Positions 1 to 8,982 of a stretch of DNA of 64,000 bases are shown here, piece after piece. Every line of letters starts with the position of its first letter. Positions within the stretch are counted from its first letter, which is position 1. The notes beneath the pieces were generated by a model. The model saw only the letters and a list, made by a program, of their open reading frames with translations. It had not been told where the DNA came from and made no database searches. The stretch lies in contig NZ_WURB01000002.1 in assembly GCF_009830105.1 (NCBI RefSeq), forward strand, positions 356,711-420,710, given 5' to 3'. The stretch comes from Microvirga makkahensis. GTDB taxonomy: Bacteria; Pseudomonadota; Alphaproteobacteria; Rhizobiales; Beijerinckiaceae. Position numbers and translations under genes: made by a program.

Positions 1-41
1 CTTATCGGCGAAAGGATTGACTCCACCTCGGTGAATCATCC

Positions 42-773
42 CTAGAGCGGGTGCAGGACGCGTCTCAGGAAATCCTGAGTGCGCGCATGCTTGGGATCAT
101 TGAGGACGTCCTTCGCAGCCCCCTGCTCGACGATGACGCCGCCGTCGATGAACAGCACCCGGTCGGCGACTTCCTTCGCGAAGCCCATCTCGTGGGTGAC
201 GACCACCATCGTCATGCCGTCGTCCGCGAGCTTGCGCATGACGCCGAGAACCTCGCCCACCAGCTCCGGATCGAGGGCGGATGTCGGCTCGTCGAAGAGA
301 ATGGCCTTGGGCTGCATGGCGAGCGCGCGGGCGATGGCGACCCGCTGCTGCTGTCCGCCGGAGAGCTGCGGCGGATGGGCGTCGGCCTTCTCGGCTAAGC
401 CGACCTGCGCCAGCAGCATGCGAGCCCGCTCGATGGCCTCTTTGCGCGGCTCCTTCTTCACGAATACCGGACCCTCGATGACGTTCTCGAGCACGGTGCG
501 GTGCGGGAATAGATTGAAGCGCTGAAACACCATCGACACCTGCGTGCGGATGGAGACGATGGACGGCGCGTTACGGTCGACACGCTGCCCTTCGACGAGG
601 ATCTCGCCGCTGTTGTAGCTCTCGAGTCCGTTGATGCAGCGCAGGATGGTCGATTTGCCCGATCCGGATGGGCCGATGATGCAGACGACCTCGCCCTTCT
701 CGACGGAGGCCGTGATCCCTTTCAGGACCTCGACGCTGCCGTAGCTTTTGCGGATGTCCCTCAGCTCGATCAT
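42..773 (-). CDS. Polar amino-acid ABC transporter, ATP-binding protein
   Basis: This 243-residue cytoplasmic ATPase should power uptake of an amino acid or related small polar solute with the permease and binding protein just upstream on the same strand. The Walker A motif GPSGSGKST is near residue 34. The signature [15 protein letters not shown] and the Walker B segment [13 protein letters not shown] follow, with a switch histidine in VVTHEMGFA. Length and motifs match the GlnQ/HisP family. Its ATG overlaps the stop of the permease gene by ATGA, so the two are translationally coupled. The binding protein gives no exact substrate, so no gene symbol is assigned. Confidence 0.95.
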   Translation of the reverse strand: MIELRDIRKSYGSVEVLKGITASVEKGEVVCIIGPSGSGKSTILRCINGLESYNSGEILVEGQRVDRNAPSIVSIRTQVSMVFQRFNLFPHRTVLENVIEGPVFVKKEPRKEAIERARMLLAQVGLAEKADAHPPQLSGGQQQRVAIARALAMQPKAILFDEPTSALDPELVGEVLGVMRKLADDGMTMVVVTHEMGFAKEVADRVLFIDGGVIVEQGAAKDVLNDPKHARTQDFLRRVLHPL

Positions 774-1423
774 GGGCGGCCTGCTTTCTTCTCGAAGTGA
801 CGAACAAAGAGGATGAGGGGAATGCTCATGACGAGATAAAGGAGCGCTACGAGCGTGAAGACGCTCGTGTTCTTGAAGGTGGAGGAGGCGATCAGCTTGC
901 CCTGGAGGGCGAGTTCAGCCACGGTGATGGTGGATGCCTGGGACGAATCCTTCAGCATCATGATCATGGTGTTTCCATAGGGCGGCAGGACGAGCCGCAC
1001 GGCCTGCGGCAGCACGACCCGGCGCATGGTCATCCACCAGCCCATGCCGATGGACTGGGCCGCCTCGATCTGTCCCTTGTCGATAGCTTCGATGCCCGCG
1101 CGGAAGTTTTCCGCCTGGTACGCCGAGTAGGCGATGCCCAAGCCGATAATCGCGGCCTGAAGTGCCGTCAGCGAGACGCCCAGATCCGGCATCACGAAGT
1201 AGATGTAGAACAGCTGGACGATAATCGGGATGCCGCGGATCACGTTGATGATGCCCGCGCTCGTCCGGGAAATGAGCTTGATGCTCGAGACGCGCATTAT
1301 GGCCCATACAAGGCCCAGGAGCGTGGACAGGATGAGCGAGCCGATGGTGACGAGGATCGTCAGCCTTACGCCCTCAAGGAGAATAGGCAGAAACTCGGTG
1401 GCATCGCGCAGAAAGGCTTGCAT
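770..1423 (-). CDS. Polar amino-acid ABC transporter, permease
   Basis: This 217-residue inner-membrane permease belongs to the HisM/GlnP (HEQRo/PAAT) family. Several hydrophobic segments are visible, starting with one near residues 20-42. The conserved cytoplasmic EAA-loop region follows [20 protein letters not shown], where the [16 protein letters not shown] stretch contacts the ATPase. It lies between the binding-protein gene (stop at 1514) and the ATPase gene, which it overlaps by 4 nt. A single permease gene in the operon suggests a homodimeric membrane domain. The upstream ribosome-binding site is weak, and the gene is probably expressed from the operon transcript. Confidence 0.94.
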   Translation of the reverse strand: MQAFLRDATEFLPILLEGVRLTILVTIGSLILSTLLGLVWAIMRVSSIKLISRTSAGIINVIRGIPIIVQLFYIYFVMPDLGVSLTALQAAIIGLGIAYSAYQAENFRAGIEAIDKGQIEAAQSIGMGWWMTMRRVVLPQAVRLVLPPYGNTMIMMLKDSSQASTITVAELALQGKLIASSTFKNTSVFTLVALLYLVMSIPLILFVRHFEKKAGRP

Positions 1424-1464
1424 GAGCGCGGGTATCCGGGGAGGTCAGAAGAAGAGGGAGCGGC

Positions 1465-1481
1465 GGCGCGTGAACCGCGCC
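1465..1481 (-). other. GC hairpin after binding-protein gene
   Basis: GGCGCG and CGCGCC pair across a 5-nt loop, between the binding-protein stop codon and the permease start. A second short hairpin (CTTGG/CCAAG) lies a few bases nearer the stop. There is no T-tract, so an mRNA-stabilising or attenuating stem is more likely than a full terminator. It is the weakest of four such stems in the window, one after each transporter-binding-protein gene. Confidence 0.4.
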
Positions 1482-1513
1482 ACCGGATGTTGCAAGACTT
1501 GGAAAGCCAAGAC

Positions 1514-2272
1514 TTAGGAAGCCTTGAGGCCCCACTTCGCGAGGATCTTGTCGATCGTGCCGTTCGCCTTCAGCTTGGCGAGCGATGCGTTGATCTTTGC
1601 AAGGAGTTCCTGATCGTCCTTGCGGGTGCCGATGCCCACGGAGCCGAGCATGGTGGATTTGTAGCTTTCGACGAGACGCGCCTGCGGGAACTGGCCCTGC
1701 TTCAGGCTGTAGGCAACCACCGGGTAATCGGCGAACCCCGCCTTGAGGCGGCCGGCATTCACATCCCGCATGATGTCGGGGATCGTATCGTAGATCTTCA
1801 CCTCGGAGAACAGGCCGGCTTTCTTCAGCGGCTCGACGAAGGCGGTTCCGACCTGAGCCCCGACCGCCTCGCCCTTCAGATCGTCGAAGCCCGCATAGTC
1901 CTTCGTATCGGATTTCGGGACAATCAGCCCCTCGCCGTAAGTGTAGACCGGCTCGGAGAAGCTGATTACCTCCTTGCGCGCCGGCGTGATGAACATCGCC
2001 GCCGAGATCACGTCGATCTTCTTGGATGTCAGAGCGGCGATCAGGGACGAGAACTGCATCGGCTCGACCTGCACCTGGAAGCCGGCATCCTTGCCAATTT
2101 CCGTGATGATATCGACCATGACGCCCTGAATGGTGTTCGTCTTGGTGTCGAGGAAGGTGAAGGGTACGCTAGTCGGCGTCGAGCCGACCTTGACGACCTG
2201 TTGGGCGAAGGCAGGCGCCCCTGCGGCGAGAGCAAGCGAAAGACAGGCCGCTTGCAGGACGGATTTGAACAT
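1514..2272 (-). CDS. Polar amino-acid ABC transporter, periplasmic binding protein
   Basis: This binding protein of SBP family 3 has about 252 residues from the chosen start. The ATG at 2272 is preferred over an upstream in-frame codon at 2299 because GGGAGA precedes it at good spacing and it directly begins the signal peptide (MFKSVLQAACLSLALAAGAP, cleavage near AFA-QQ). The mature part has the typical pattern of the family: VGSTPTSVPFTF, then GVMVDIITEIGKDAG, then SFSEPVYTYGEGL, and GTIDKILAKWGL near the C terminus. It captures the ligand for the permease and ATPase genes downstream. The substrate cannot be read from sequence; a polar amino acid or a compound derived from one is most likely. 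Confidence 0.93.
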   Translation of the reverse strand: MFKSVLQAACLSLALAAGAPAFAQQVVKVGSTPTSVPFTFLDTKTNTIQGVMVDIITEIGKDAGFQVQVEPMQFSSLIAALTSKKIDVISAAMFITPARKEVISFSEPVYTYGEGLIVPKSDTKDYAGFDDLKGEAVGAQVGTAFVEPLKKAGLFSEVKIYDTIPDIMRDVNAGRLKAGFADYPVVAYSLKQGQFPQARLVESYKSTMLGSVGIGTRKDDQELLAKINASLAKLKANGTIDKILAKWGLKAS

Positions 2273-2342
2273 GGTGGTCTCCCTCGATTGCCACGACACG
2301 AAGGGGTCCCTTACCCCGTTATGATGATCGTGTTTGACATAA

Positions 2343-2358
2343 TTTCACATTTATGAAA
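2343..2358. promoter_or_regulatory. Operator-like palindrome 1 (TTTCA-N6-TGAAA)
   Basis: TTTCACATTTATGAAA is an inverted repeat in the 167-bp divergent region between the binding protein (start 2272) and the XRE-cupin gene (start 2440). It shares the frame TTTCACAT..xTGAAA with a second copy centred 52 bp away, about five helical turns. The proposed binder is the adjacent XRE-cupin protein; this is inferred from position and symmetry. Confidence 0.55.
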
Positions 2359-2394
2359 AAATTTCTGCATATTTCCTGAAGTAATGCAAGCGAT

Positions 2395-2410
2395 TTTCAC
2401 ATAAGTGAAA
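2395..2410. promoter_or_regulatory. Operator-like palindrome 2 (TTTCAC-N4-GTGAAA)
   Basis: TTTCACATAAGTGAAA is a perfect 6-bp-arm palindrome that ends 29 bp before the GTG of the XRE-cupin gene. It is the better of two related sites in this divergent region. Its position fits autoregulation of the regulator, with control of the ABC operon on the other strand through the first site. Confidence 0.6.
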
Positions 2411-2439
2411 AAGAGGGTACGGATCAAGGCAATTTCCGC

Positions 2440-3036
2440 GTGAGCAGCCAGAACACCAGCAATCCACCATCCGAGAGACTCGTCGATCAGGCGGTTGGGC
2501 GCCGGCTTCGCGACCTCCGCCGCTTACGCGGCCTTTCGCTTGAGACCGTCGCAGCGCGCGCAAGCCTCTCGGTCGGCTTCATCAGCCAGATCGAGCGCGG
2601 TTTGTCCTCCCCGTCATTGCGGGTTCTCGCGACCCTGGCCGACGTGTTCGAAGTGAGCATCGCCGCGCTGTTCGATGCGGCTCCCCTGGAGAGCAGTCCC
2701 GAACAGATCGTCAGGCGGGAGCACGAGCGCGCAGAGCTCAATCTGTGGCGATCCGGCATTTCGAAGCAACTGTTGAGCCCCAAAGGGTCGGACGGCCGTC
2801 TCAACCTGTTCCTGATCTTCCTGGAGCCGGGGGCCAGCACCGGCGACGAGCTTTATACTCACGACGGCGAAGAGGCCGGCGTCGTTCTCGAAGGCGAGAT
2901 GGTGCTGACCGTCGATTCCGCCACAATGACACTCGGCAAAGGCGACAGCTTCCGCTTCGCCAGCCGCAGGCCGCATCGCTTCGGCAATCCGTCCGATAGC
3001 AGCAGGGCGCTCGTCCTGTGGGTGAACTGCGTCTGA
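2440..3036 (+). CDS. XRE-family regulator with C-terminal cupin domain
   Basis: This is a 198-residue DNA-binding regulator. An XRE helix-turn-helix occupies about residues 18-72 (GRRLRDLRRLRGLSLETVAA, then SVGFISQIERGLSSPSLRVL). A small cupin barrel follows at about 120-197 (FLEPGASTGDELYTHDGEEA, later GDSFRFASRRPHRFGNP). This is the SutR/PuuR-like architecture, in which the cupin is thought to sense a small ligand. It starts with GTG. It is divergent from the amino-acid ABC operon, and the shared region holds two matching palindromes, so that operon is its likely target together with itself. Confidence 0.92.
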   Translation: MSSQNTSNPPSERLVDQAVGRRLRDLRRLRGLSLETVAARASLSVGFISQIERGLSSPSLRVLATLADVFEVSIAALFDAAPLESSPEQIVRREHERAELNLWRSGISKQLLSPKGSDGRLNLFLIFLEPGASTGDELYTHDGEEAGVVLEGEMVLTVDSATMTLGKGDSFRFASRRPHRFGNPSDSSRALVLWVNCV

Positions 3037-3112
3037 GCGGCCCGGTGCGTCTGAACGTGAAGGTGGGATCTGCCGCGGCGTTCTTGATCGTGGGACCGGG
3101 AGGCGGAACAGC

Positions 3113-4030
3113 TCAGGCTGCGGCGTCCATGGCCGTCCGGGCCTTCGCGGCCAGAGTCTTGGTTGTATCGACGCAGGCCTGACCGACGTGCCAGTATCGA
3201 TCCTGCAGCTCGATGTTGAACACGACACCCTGCGGGAAGACGCAGGACGACATCAGCGCATCCCAGGGAATATCGCCCCACCCGACCGGCAGATGAAGAT
3301 CGCCATGGCCGTAGGCGAGCCGCTCACCCTGCGTGAACATCCAGATGTCGTCTTGGCGGCCGAAGGAATCGTGTACGTGCAGATGCTTGGCGAAGGGTGC
3401 GAGCGCCGCGCATTCCGACACGAGATCGCCTCCGGTAAAGGAGAGATTCAGATAGGCATGGCTGAAATCCAGCGTCGCCACGACATGGCCATGCCCGATC
3501 GCCTCGAGCTCGCGGGCGAGCCGTGAGGGGCTCGCGGTATGGACCTTGCCCTCATAGCCGCCGAAGAGGTTCTCCACGCACAATATTATGTCGTGCTGTT
3601 TCGCGACGTCGCCGGCACGCGCCAGCCATTCCCGTTGCCGGGCGTAAGCCTCTTCGATCCCGTCGTTCTGCGTCACCCCGATCAGGCCGGAATGCATGAC
3701 GTAGTGCACGGCACCCAACTCTGCGGAAATCTCCAGCGAGGCCTGCAGGACCTCGAAATGGCGCCGGTTGCGGAACGGCGCATCGAAGAAGTTGACTGCC
3801 AAAGGCCCATGAACGGTATAAATCACCTCGCGCCCGGCGCAGATCGCCTTGAGTGACTCAAGCTGATCCCTGCGAATGCGGCCGCCGACGATGAGATCGA
3901 GGTCGAAGATCGGCAGCTCGATCGTGTCCACACCGAAAGCCAGAGCCCGATCGAGGTTTCGGGCGAACTCGCTGAGGTCGGGCTTGCCGGACTTGGCCGA
4001 GATACCGGTGCCGAGAACATGCTGTGTCAT
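3113..4030 (-). CDS. Sugar phosphate isomerase/epimerase-like TIM-barrel protein
   Basis: About 305 residues of the AP-endonuclease-2-like TIM-barrel family (xylose isomerase-like). The start at 4030 is chosen because GAAGGAG lies at good spacing before it; the open frame extends upstream to 4222 but that part has no family character. Expected metal-site carboxylates are seen in CVENLFGGYEG, TLDFSHAYLNLS (Asp and His), HVHDSFGR and FNIELQDRYW. Such proteins act on sugars, inositols or their phosphates with a divalent metal. It lies downstream of the phosphodiesterase gene and the Opp-type importer on the same strand, so it may process the sugar part of the imported compound. The 229-bp spacer before it may carry its own promoter. 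Confidence 0.8.
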   Translation of the reverse strand: MTQHVLGTGISAKSGKPDLSEFARNLDRALAFGVDTIELPIFDLDLIVGGRIRRDQLESLKAICAGREVIYTVHGPLAVNFFDAPFRNRRHFEVLQASLEISAELGAVHYVMHSGLIGVTQNDGIEEAYARQREWLARAGDVAKQHDIILCVENLFGGYEGKVHTASPSRLARELEAIGHGHVVATLDFSHAYLNLSFTGGDLVSECAALAPFAKHLHVHDSFGRQDDIWMFTQGERLAYGHGDLHLPVGWGDIPWDALMSSCVFPQGVVFNIELQDRYWHVGQACVDTTKTLAAKARTAMDAAA

Positions 4031-4259
4031 CGAGAAGAACTCCTTCGGAGCGAAGGGCGGCGGCGCCGGCCGGGACGATCCAGACAAAGCCGCCTCAGCT
4101 GCCATGCCCTCCCGGTATTCTCGGCTTTCGGCCTTCGCCGTACCGACGTAGGAAAGATGCGTGACGGCGGGATGAAGCCCGCAAGACACGAGCATGACAT
4201 ACAATGGACTTGCGCTCCGCATACGGCCGGCGGCCCTCCATCCGGTACCGCCAGATGCT

Positions 4260-5006
4260 CTAGGCCGCCTGCAATCCGAGGGCCAGGTCAGGGCTGTCCG
4301 AGGTCACATAACCGATCTCTGTGCCGAGCCAGTGCCGCAACCGCTCCTCGTCGTTGACGGTCCAGACGCACAGCCTTTCCCTCGGATGGGCAGCGACGAT
4401 ACGGCTCCATTCAACGTCCATCAGCTCATGATGAACCGCGATGATGTCGACCAGCGGTTTCGCCTTCGTCAGGAAGGCCTCCATCCCTCCTGTCCTCTGG
4501 GCCCAATCGGCATTGACCGATAAGAGCCGCCTGATCTCGGGAGCGTACCGACGGCACGCCTCCAGAACCGTCATGTCGAAGCAGGTCAACCAGGCACGAT
4601 CGGCAACCTCATAGCGGCGGAGCATGTCCGCAGCCCTTTCGACGAGACCGGGATAAGGCCGTCCGTTCCCATCGTGCTTGATCTCGACATGCACCAGCAC
4701 GTCTTGATGGGGAGCGAGGACGCCGAGCACCTCTTCGAGAACGGGAATTCGATCGTCCACCAGACCCTCGGGCCCCTTGAGCCGCACCGTCCTGCGCTCA
4801 TCGGCGCTCAGGGCTCTGACCGGACCTCTTCGATCGGTCGTCCGGTCCAGAGTAGCATCATGAATGACCAGAAGCTCACCCGAATCGCTGAGATGCAGGT
4901 CCAGCTCGACCGCCTTCACGCCAAGCTCCAGAACGTTGCGGAACCCCGTGAGCGAGTTCTCTGCCCAGAGATTGCGTGCGCCACGATGGCCGATGATTAC
5001 CGTCAT
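4260..5006 (-). CDS. Glycerophosphodiester phosphodiesterase family protein
   Basis: This 248-residue GDPD TIM barrel hydrolyses phosphodiesters of glycerol or, in relatives such as AccF, of sugars. Catalytic and metal residues are present: His7-Arg8 in GHRGAR, Glu34 and Asp36 in AVELDLHLS, His49-Asp50 in VIHDATLDRTTD, and a later Glu-x-Lys pair in VHVEIKHD. There is no signal peptide, so it acts in the cytoplasm on something already imported. AAGGAAGG precedes the ATG. It follows the two permease genes, which argues that the importer delivers a phosphodiester. Confidence 0.92.
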   Translation of the reverse strand: MTVIIGHRGARNLWAENSLTGFRNVLELGVKAVELDLHLSDSGELLVIHDATLDRTTDRRGPVRALSADERRTVRLKGPEGLVDDRIPVLEEVLGVLAPHQDVLVHVEIKHDGNGRPYPGLVERAADMLRRYEVADRAWLTCFDMTVLEACRRYAPEIRRLLSVNADWAQRTGGMEAFLTKAKPLVDIIAVHHELMDVEWSRIVAAHPRERLCVWTVNDEERLRHWLGTEIGYVTSDSPDLALGLQAA

Positions 5007-5051
5007 CGTTCTGTCCTTCCTTTCGAGGCTACGGGAGTGGCCGACGAGAGC

Positions 5052-5933
5052 TCAGCGCACCGTCGGGTCGAGCCTGTCGCGCAGCCAGTCTCCCGCCAGC
5101 GAAATCGACAGCGTCGTCAGCATGACGACCAGTGCCGGCGCCAGCATGATCCAGGGGGCGCGCGTGAGATACTCGCGGCCGAAACCGACCATGTTGCCCA
5201 GCGAGGTCTCCGGCGGCTGCACGCCGAGGCCCAGGAACGACAGGCCACTTTCCATCAGGATGATTTCCGGGAATGTCAGGGTCATCGAGACGATCAGCGT
5301 CGAGGCCACGTTCGGCAGGATGTGCTTGAGATAGATCCGCGCGGGCGTGGCGCCCAACTGCACGACGGCTGCGGCATATCCCTGAGCGCCTGCCGATATG
5401 GCGAGACCGCGTGCGATACGGGCGTAGCGTTCCCAGCCATAGAAGCCCATCAGGAAGACAAGGAGCGTCAAGGACGATCCGAAGAAGGCCAGCACCGAAA
5501 GGGCAAGAATCATGAACGGCAGGGCAGCCTGAAAGTCTGCCAGCGTCAGAACGAGATGCTCCACGATCCCGCGGAAGCGGGCGGCCAAGAAGCCCAGGGT
5601 CGTGCCGAACACCGCCGACAGTGCCGTCGCTCCAAAGGCAATGACGAGCGAAACCCGGATGGATTGCATCAGCCGGGACAGAACATCGCGCCCAAGCTCG
5701 TCCGTTCCCAACCAATGTCCGGGCGTTCCCGGAACGGCCAGGCGGGCGGAGAGGTCCATTTTGGTGACCGGGTAAGGCCGCACCCAGTCGGTCAGGAGCG
5801 CGACGAGGATCATCAGCGAGAGCCACAGAAGGCTCAAAATGACGAGAAAAGGCACCTTGGTCCGGATGCGCTTCAGCAGCCCCGGACGCGCCGTATTCAT
5901 TGGAGCGGTCGCGATGAAGTCGGTCATGATCAT
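5052..5933 (-). CDS. Opp/Dpp-type ABC transporter, permease (DppC-like)
   Basis: This 293-residue permease has a cytoplasmic N-terminal stretch, one membrane helix near residues 35-55 and a periplasmic part with GTDELGRDVLSRLMQ, which is diagnostic of the DppC/OppC group. The core of five helices and the EAA loop (AAVVQLGATPARIYLKHILP) follow. It pairs with the permease encoded just upstream (5940-6869). It ends 46 bp before the phosphodiesterase start, in the same operon. Confidence 0.94.
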   Translation of the reverse strand: MIMTDFIATAPMNTARPGLLKRIRTKVPFLVILSLLWLSLMILVALLTDWVRPYPVTKMDLSARLAVPGTPGHWLGTDELGRDVLSRLMQSIRVSLVIAFGATALSAVFGTTLGFLAARFRGIVEHLVLTLADFQAALPFMILALSVLAFFGSSLTLLVFLMGFYGWERYARIARGLAISAGAQGYAAAVVQLGATPARIYLKHILPNVASTLIVSMTLTFPEIILMESGLSFLGLGVQPPETSLGNMVGFGREYLTRAPWIMLAPALVVMLTTLSISLAGDWLRDRLDPTVR

Positions 5934-5939
5934 GGCTCC

Positions 5940-6869
5940 TCAATGCACGCCCGACTTGCGGCTCAGGCGGGGGTCGAGCCAGCCATACAGGATATCAACT
6001 GCGAGATTGGCCAGGACCATCGTGCCCGCGATCACGAGAAGCAGGCATTGCACGACGGCAAGGTCACGGTTGGCGACCGATACGACCAGCAGCCGTCCGA
6101 TGCCGGGCCAGGCGAAGATCGTCTCGACGACCACCGCCCCGGCGATCAGAGACCCTATCATGAAGCCGACGATGGTGACGATCGGCACCGAGGCGTTGGG
6201 AAGGGCGTGCTTCCACACGACATCGCGCCAGCTGACGCCTTTGGCGGAAGCGGCGCGGATATAGGGCTGGCCCAGGACCTCGATCATGGCCGAGCGGGAG
6301 AACCGCGCCAGAATGCCGACTCCGCCGATGCTCATCGTCAGGGTCGGAAGGATTCCATGGATCCAGCCGTCCTGACCGCCGGACGGCAGCCAGCCGAGCG
6401 TGACCGAAAAGATCAGGACGAGCAGCAAACCGATCACGAAGGACGGCATGGTGAAGCCAAGCACGGCCAGCATGATCACCCCCCGATCGGCGACGCTCTC
6501 CCGGTGCAGCGCGGCATAGACTCCCGCCGGAATGCCGATGCCGATCTTCAGGATCAGGGCCGGGACCGTGAGCTGAAGCGTCGTGGGAATGCGCTCCAGG
6601 ACCAGTTGCAGCGCCGGCGACTTGTCCCGCATCGACATGCCGAAGTCGAGGGACAGGAGCGATCTAAGATACGCCCAGTATTGGACCAGGATAGGGTCGT
6701 TCAGCCCCCAACGCTCGCGAAAGGCATCGATCGCCTCCTGTGGAGCGTCGGGCCCGAGCAGAATCTGGGCCGGATCACCGGAGAGGCGCAGCACGCAGAA
6801 GGCGAAGGTCATGACCAGAAGCACGGTTATGAAGGCGCGCAGCAGCCGTGAAAGAACGAACGAAAGCAT
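5940..6869 (-). CDS. Opp/Dpp-type ABC transporter, permease (DppB-like)
   Basis: The 309-residue form starts at the ATG at 6869, with AAGGAA upstream, and gives the usual N terminus MLSFVLSRLLRAFITVLLVM. A GTG at 6896 overlaps the stop of the upstream ATPase gene by 4 nt and would add nine residues; it cannot be excluded. Family marks are LSGDPAQILLGPDAPQEAID in the periplasmic segment and the EAA loop with RAASAKGVSWRDVVWKHALP. It forms the membrane channel with the DppC-like protein encoded next. Confidence 0.93.
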   Translation of the reverse strand: MLSFVLSRLLRAFITVLLVMTFAFCVLRLSGDPAQILLGPDAPQEAIDAFRERWGLNDPILVQYWAYLRSLLSLDFGMSMRDKSPALQLVLERIPTTLQLTVPALILKIGIGIPAGVYAALHRESVADRGVIMLAVLGFTMPSFVIGLLLVLIFSVTLGWLPSGGQDGWIHGILPTLTMSIGGVGILARFSRSAMIEVLGQPYIRAASAKGVSWRDVVWKHALPNASVPIVTIVGFMIGSLIAGAVVVETIFAWPGIGRLLVVSVANRDLAVVQCLLLVIAGTMVLANLAVDILYGWLDPRLSRKSGVH

Positions 6870-6892
6870 GAGACAGGTTCCTTGAGCGACGC

Positions 6893-7876
6893 TCACGTCA
6901 CGAGGGGTACCTCAGACCGATCGAGAAGAAGGCAGGCCGCCGCGCGCTTGCTCTCAAGCGTCCGGAGCGCGGGAATCGAGGTCCGGCAGGGCGGCTGAGC
7001 CATGGGGCAGCGCGGATGGAACGCGCAACCGGAAGGTCGTTTGGCCGGGTTCGGCGGCTCTCCCTGCAGGATGATCCGGCTCTTGAGCCTCCGCCCGGGA
7101 ACCGGCACCGAGGATACCAGCGCCTGAGTGTAGGGATGCAACGGCTTGACGAAAATGTCTTCGGAAGAGGCCTCCTCCACGATCCGACCCAGATACATCA
7201 CCGCCACGCGATCCGCGATATTCCGCACGACCTTGAGATCATGGCTGATGAACACCATGGCGAGGCCGTGCCTGTCCTGCAGATCGCGCAGGAGGTTCAC
7301 CACCTGTGCCTGGATCGAGACGTCAAGGGCCGATACCGGCTCGTCGCACACCAGCAGTTTCGGCTCGGTGGCAAGCGCACGGGCGATGACGACCCGCTGC
7401 CGCTGTCCCCCCGAAAGCTCGTGCGGGTAGCGTTCTGCCTGATCACGCCTCAGACCGACAGCGGCCATCAGCTCCGATACGCGATCCTTCACGTCGGCTT
7501 TCGCGACGAGACCGTGGATTATCAAGGGCTCCCCGATCTGCTCGGCGATCGGCAAGCGACGGTCCAGGGCGGCCAGCGGGTCTTGAAACACCAATTGCAT
7601 CTGCGCCCGGAGCTTGCGCCATTCGGGCGTTCCACGGGCGGGCATCGGCTTTCCACTGAACAGCACCTGCCCTCCGGCCGCGGGGTCGATCCCGAGAAGA
7701 ACCCGACCGAGTGTGGACTTTCCTGAGCCGCTTTCTCCGACAATCCCCAGTGTTTCGCCTGCCGAAACCGCCAGACTCACGCCGTCGACGGCCCGCACGA
7801 AAGCGGGTTTTGCCAAAAGACCGCGCTGGACTTCATAGACGCGCACCAAGTCGGCGGCTTCAAGAAGGGCAGTCAT
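6893..7876 (-). CDS. Opp/Dpp-type ABC transporter, ATP-binding protein (DppF-like)
   Basis: About 327 residues from the ATG at 7876, which overlaps the stop of the previous ATPase gene by ATGA and has GGGAG upstream. Walker A is [12 protein letters not shown], the signature is [16 protein letters not shown], and Walker B runs into CDEPVSALDVSIQAQ. The C-terminal oligopeptide-transporter extension contains GCAFHPRCP near residue 290. It pairs with the DppD-like ATPase to drive the importer. Confidence 0.94.
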   Translation of the reverse strand: MTALLEAADLVRVYEVQRGLLAKPAFVRAVDGVSLAVSAGETLGIVGESGSGKSTLGRVLLGIDPAAGGQVLFSGKPMPARGTPEWRKLRAQMQLVFQDPLAALDRRLPIAEQIGEPLIIHGLVAKADVKDRVSELMAAVGLRRDQAERYPHELSGGQRQRVVIARALATEPKLLVCDEPVSALDVSIQAQVVNLLRDLQDRHGLAMVFISHDLKVVRNIADRVAVMYLGRIVEEASSEDIFVKPLHPYTQALVSSVPVPGRRLKSRIILQGEPPNPAKRPSGCAFHPRCPMAQPPCRTSIPALRTLESKRAAACLLLDRSEVPLVT

Positions 7877-8871
7877 GCCGCGGCGCTCCCACGGCAATCG
7901 AGAACCTGTGGACGCTGCCCGTACACAGGTACCGGATGGATGCAGGATAGCTGGCGACCATCCGGCTGAGGGTTCAGCAAAGGCAGGTTGTCACGACAGA
8001 AACCCGTCGCCCGAGGACAGCGAGGGGAGAATGTGCAACCCTGCGGCAGGTTTTTCGGATCCGGCACAGTGCCGTGGATCGGGACGAGCCTTCCGCGCCC
8101 GCCATCGAGGCGGGGAATGGCGTCGAACAGACCACGCGTGTAAGGATGATGCGGATCGTCGAAAAGGAGCTGAACCGGTCCCTCCTCGACGATACGTCCG
8201 GCATACATGACGCAGATTCGCTCGCAGATATGGCTGACGGCACCGAGGTCATGGGAAATGAACACCATGGCCATGCCGGTTTCGTCCCGGACGGTCCCCA
8301 GAAGGTCGAGAATCTGCGCCTGAATTGTTGCGTCTAGTGCCGTCGTCGGTTCATCGGCAATCAGCAGATCCGGTTCTCCGGCGAGCGCCATGGCGATCAT
8401 CAGGCGCTGACACTGCCCTCCCGAGAATTCATGCGGATAGGTATTGAATCGGCCGCGAGCATCGGGAATGCCGACCATATCCATCAGGCGGATGGCTTCG
8501 TTTCGAGCGGTGTCCCCCTCCAGCGCGCGGTGGATGCGAAGCGCTTCGGTGATCTGGCGCCCCACCCGGACGACAGGATTCAGCGAGGACGACGGGTCTT
8601 GAAAGATCATCGCGATGCGTCCTCCTCGCACTCTCTCCAAGGCCGCGCGGGACGCTCCGCAAAGTTCCTGTCCTTCCAGAGTCACGGAACCCGTGACACG
8701 GGCTTTGCCCGGCAGAAGTCCCAGCGCTGCCAGCCAAGTCACGGATTTCCCGCATCCGGACTCTCCGACCAAACCGACGGCTTCGCCCTTTGCGACATCA
8801 AGATCGATGCCGTGAAGGACCTGTGTACCGTCGAAGGCGACCCGCAGGTCACGCATCTTCACGAAAGACAT
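7873..8871 (-). CDS. Opp/Dpp-type ABC transporter, ATP-binding protein (DppD-like)
   Basis: About 332 residues. The ATG at 8871 is preceded by AGGAGG at ideal spacing, so the 17-residue upstream extension of the frame is rejected. Walker A is GESGCGKSVTW, the signature is FSGGQCQRLMIAMAL, and Walker B is [16 protein letters not shown]. The C-terminal extension has GCTFSPRCPRATGFC, the usual Opp-ATPase cysteine motif. It is the first gene after the binding protein, with a strong hairpin in between. Confidence 0.94.
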   Translation of the reverse strand: MSFVKMRDLRVAFDGTQVLHGIDLDVAKGEAVGLVGESGCGKSVTWLAALGLLPGKARVTGSVTLEGQELCGASRAALERVRGGRIAMIFQDPSSSLNPVVRVGRQITEALRIHRALEGDTARNEAIRLMDMVGIPDARGRFNTYPHEFSGGQCQRLMIAMALAGEPDLLIADEPTTALDATIQAQILDLLGTVRDETGMAMVFISHDLGAVSHICERICVMYAGRIVEEGPVQLLFDDPHHPYTRGLFDAIPRLDGGRGRLVPIHGTVPDPKNLPQGCTFSPRCPRATGFCRDNLPLLNPQPDGRQLSCIHPVPVYGQRPQVLDCRGSAAA

Positions 8872-8941
8872 GGCAGACCTCCTGATCCGATGAGCCGCAT
8901 GATCCGATGGCTCGATGTGCACACGGGCAGAGCGACATGGA

Positions 8942-8975
8942 CTTGCCCCTGGTCAGGGCATCCGCCAGGGGCAAG
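8942..8975 (-). other. Strong intercistronic hairpin after binding-protein gene
   Basis: An 11-bp perfect stem (CTTGCCCCTGG with CCAGGGGCAAG) closes a 12-nt loop, 8 nt after the stop codon of the SBP5 gene and about 70 nt before the DppD-like start. No T-run follows. By analogy with the malE-malF region, it probably protects the binding-protein mRNA and lowers expression of the downstream genes. Confidence 0.65.
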
Positions 8976-8982
8976 CCGCAGG

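Noticed and set aside
797..2356. A 519-residue plus-strand open frame opposite the amino-acid ABC operon
   Set aside because: It is composed mostly of Arg, Asp, His and Gly as expected for the mirror frame of G+C-rich genes, with no domain; the minus-strand ABC genes explain the DNA fully.
4674..6851. A 725-residue plus-strand open frame
   Set aside because: It is antisense to the GDPD and two permease genes and has the low-complexity Arg/Gln/His/Asp makeup of a shadow frame.
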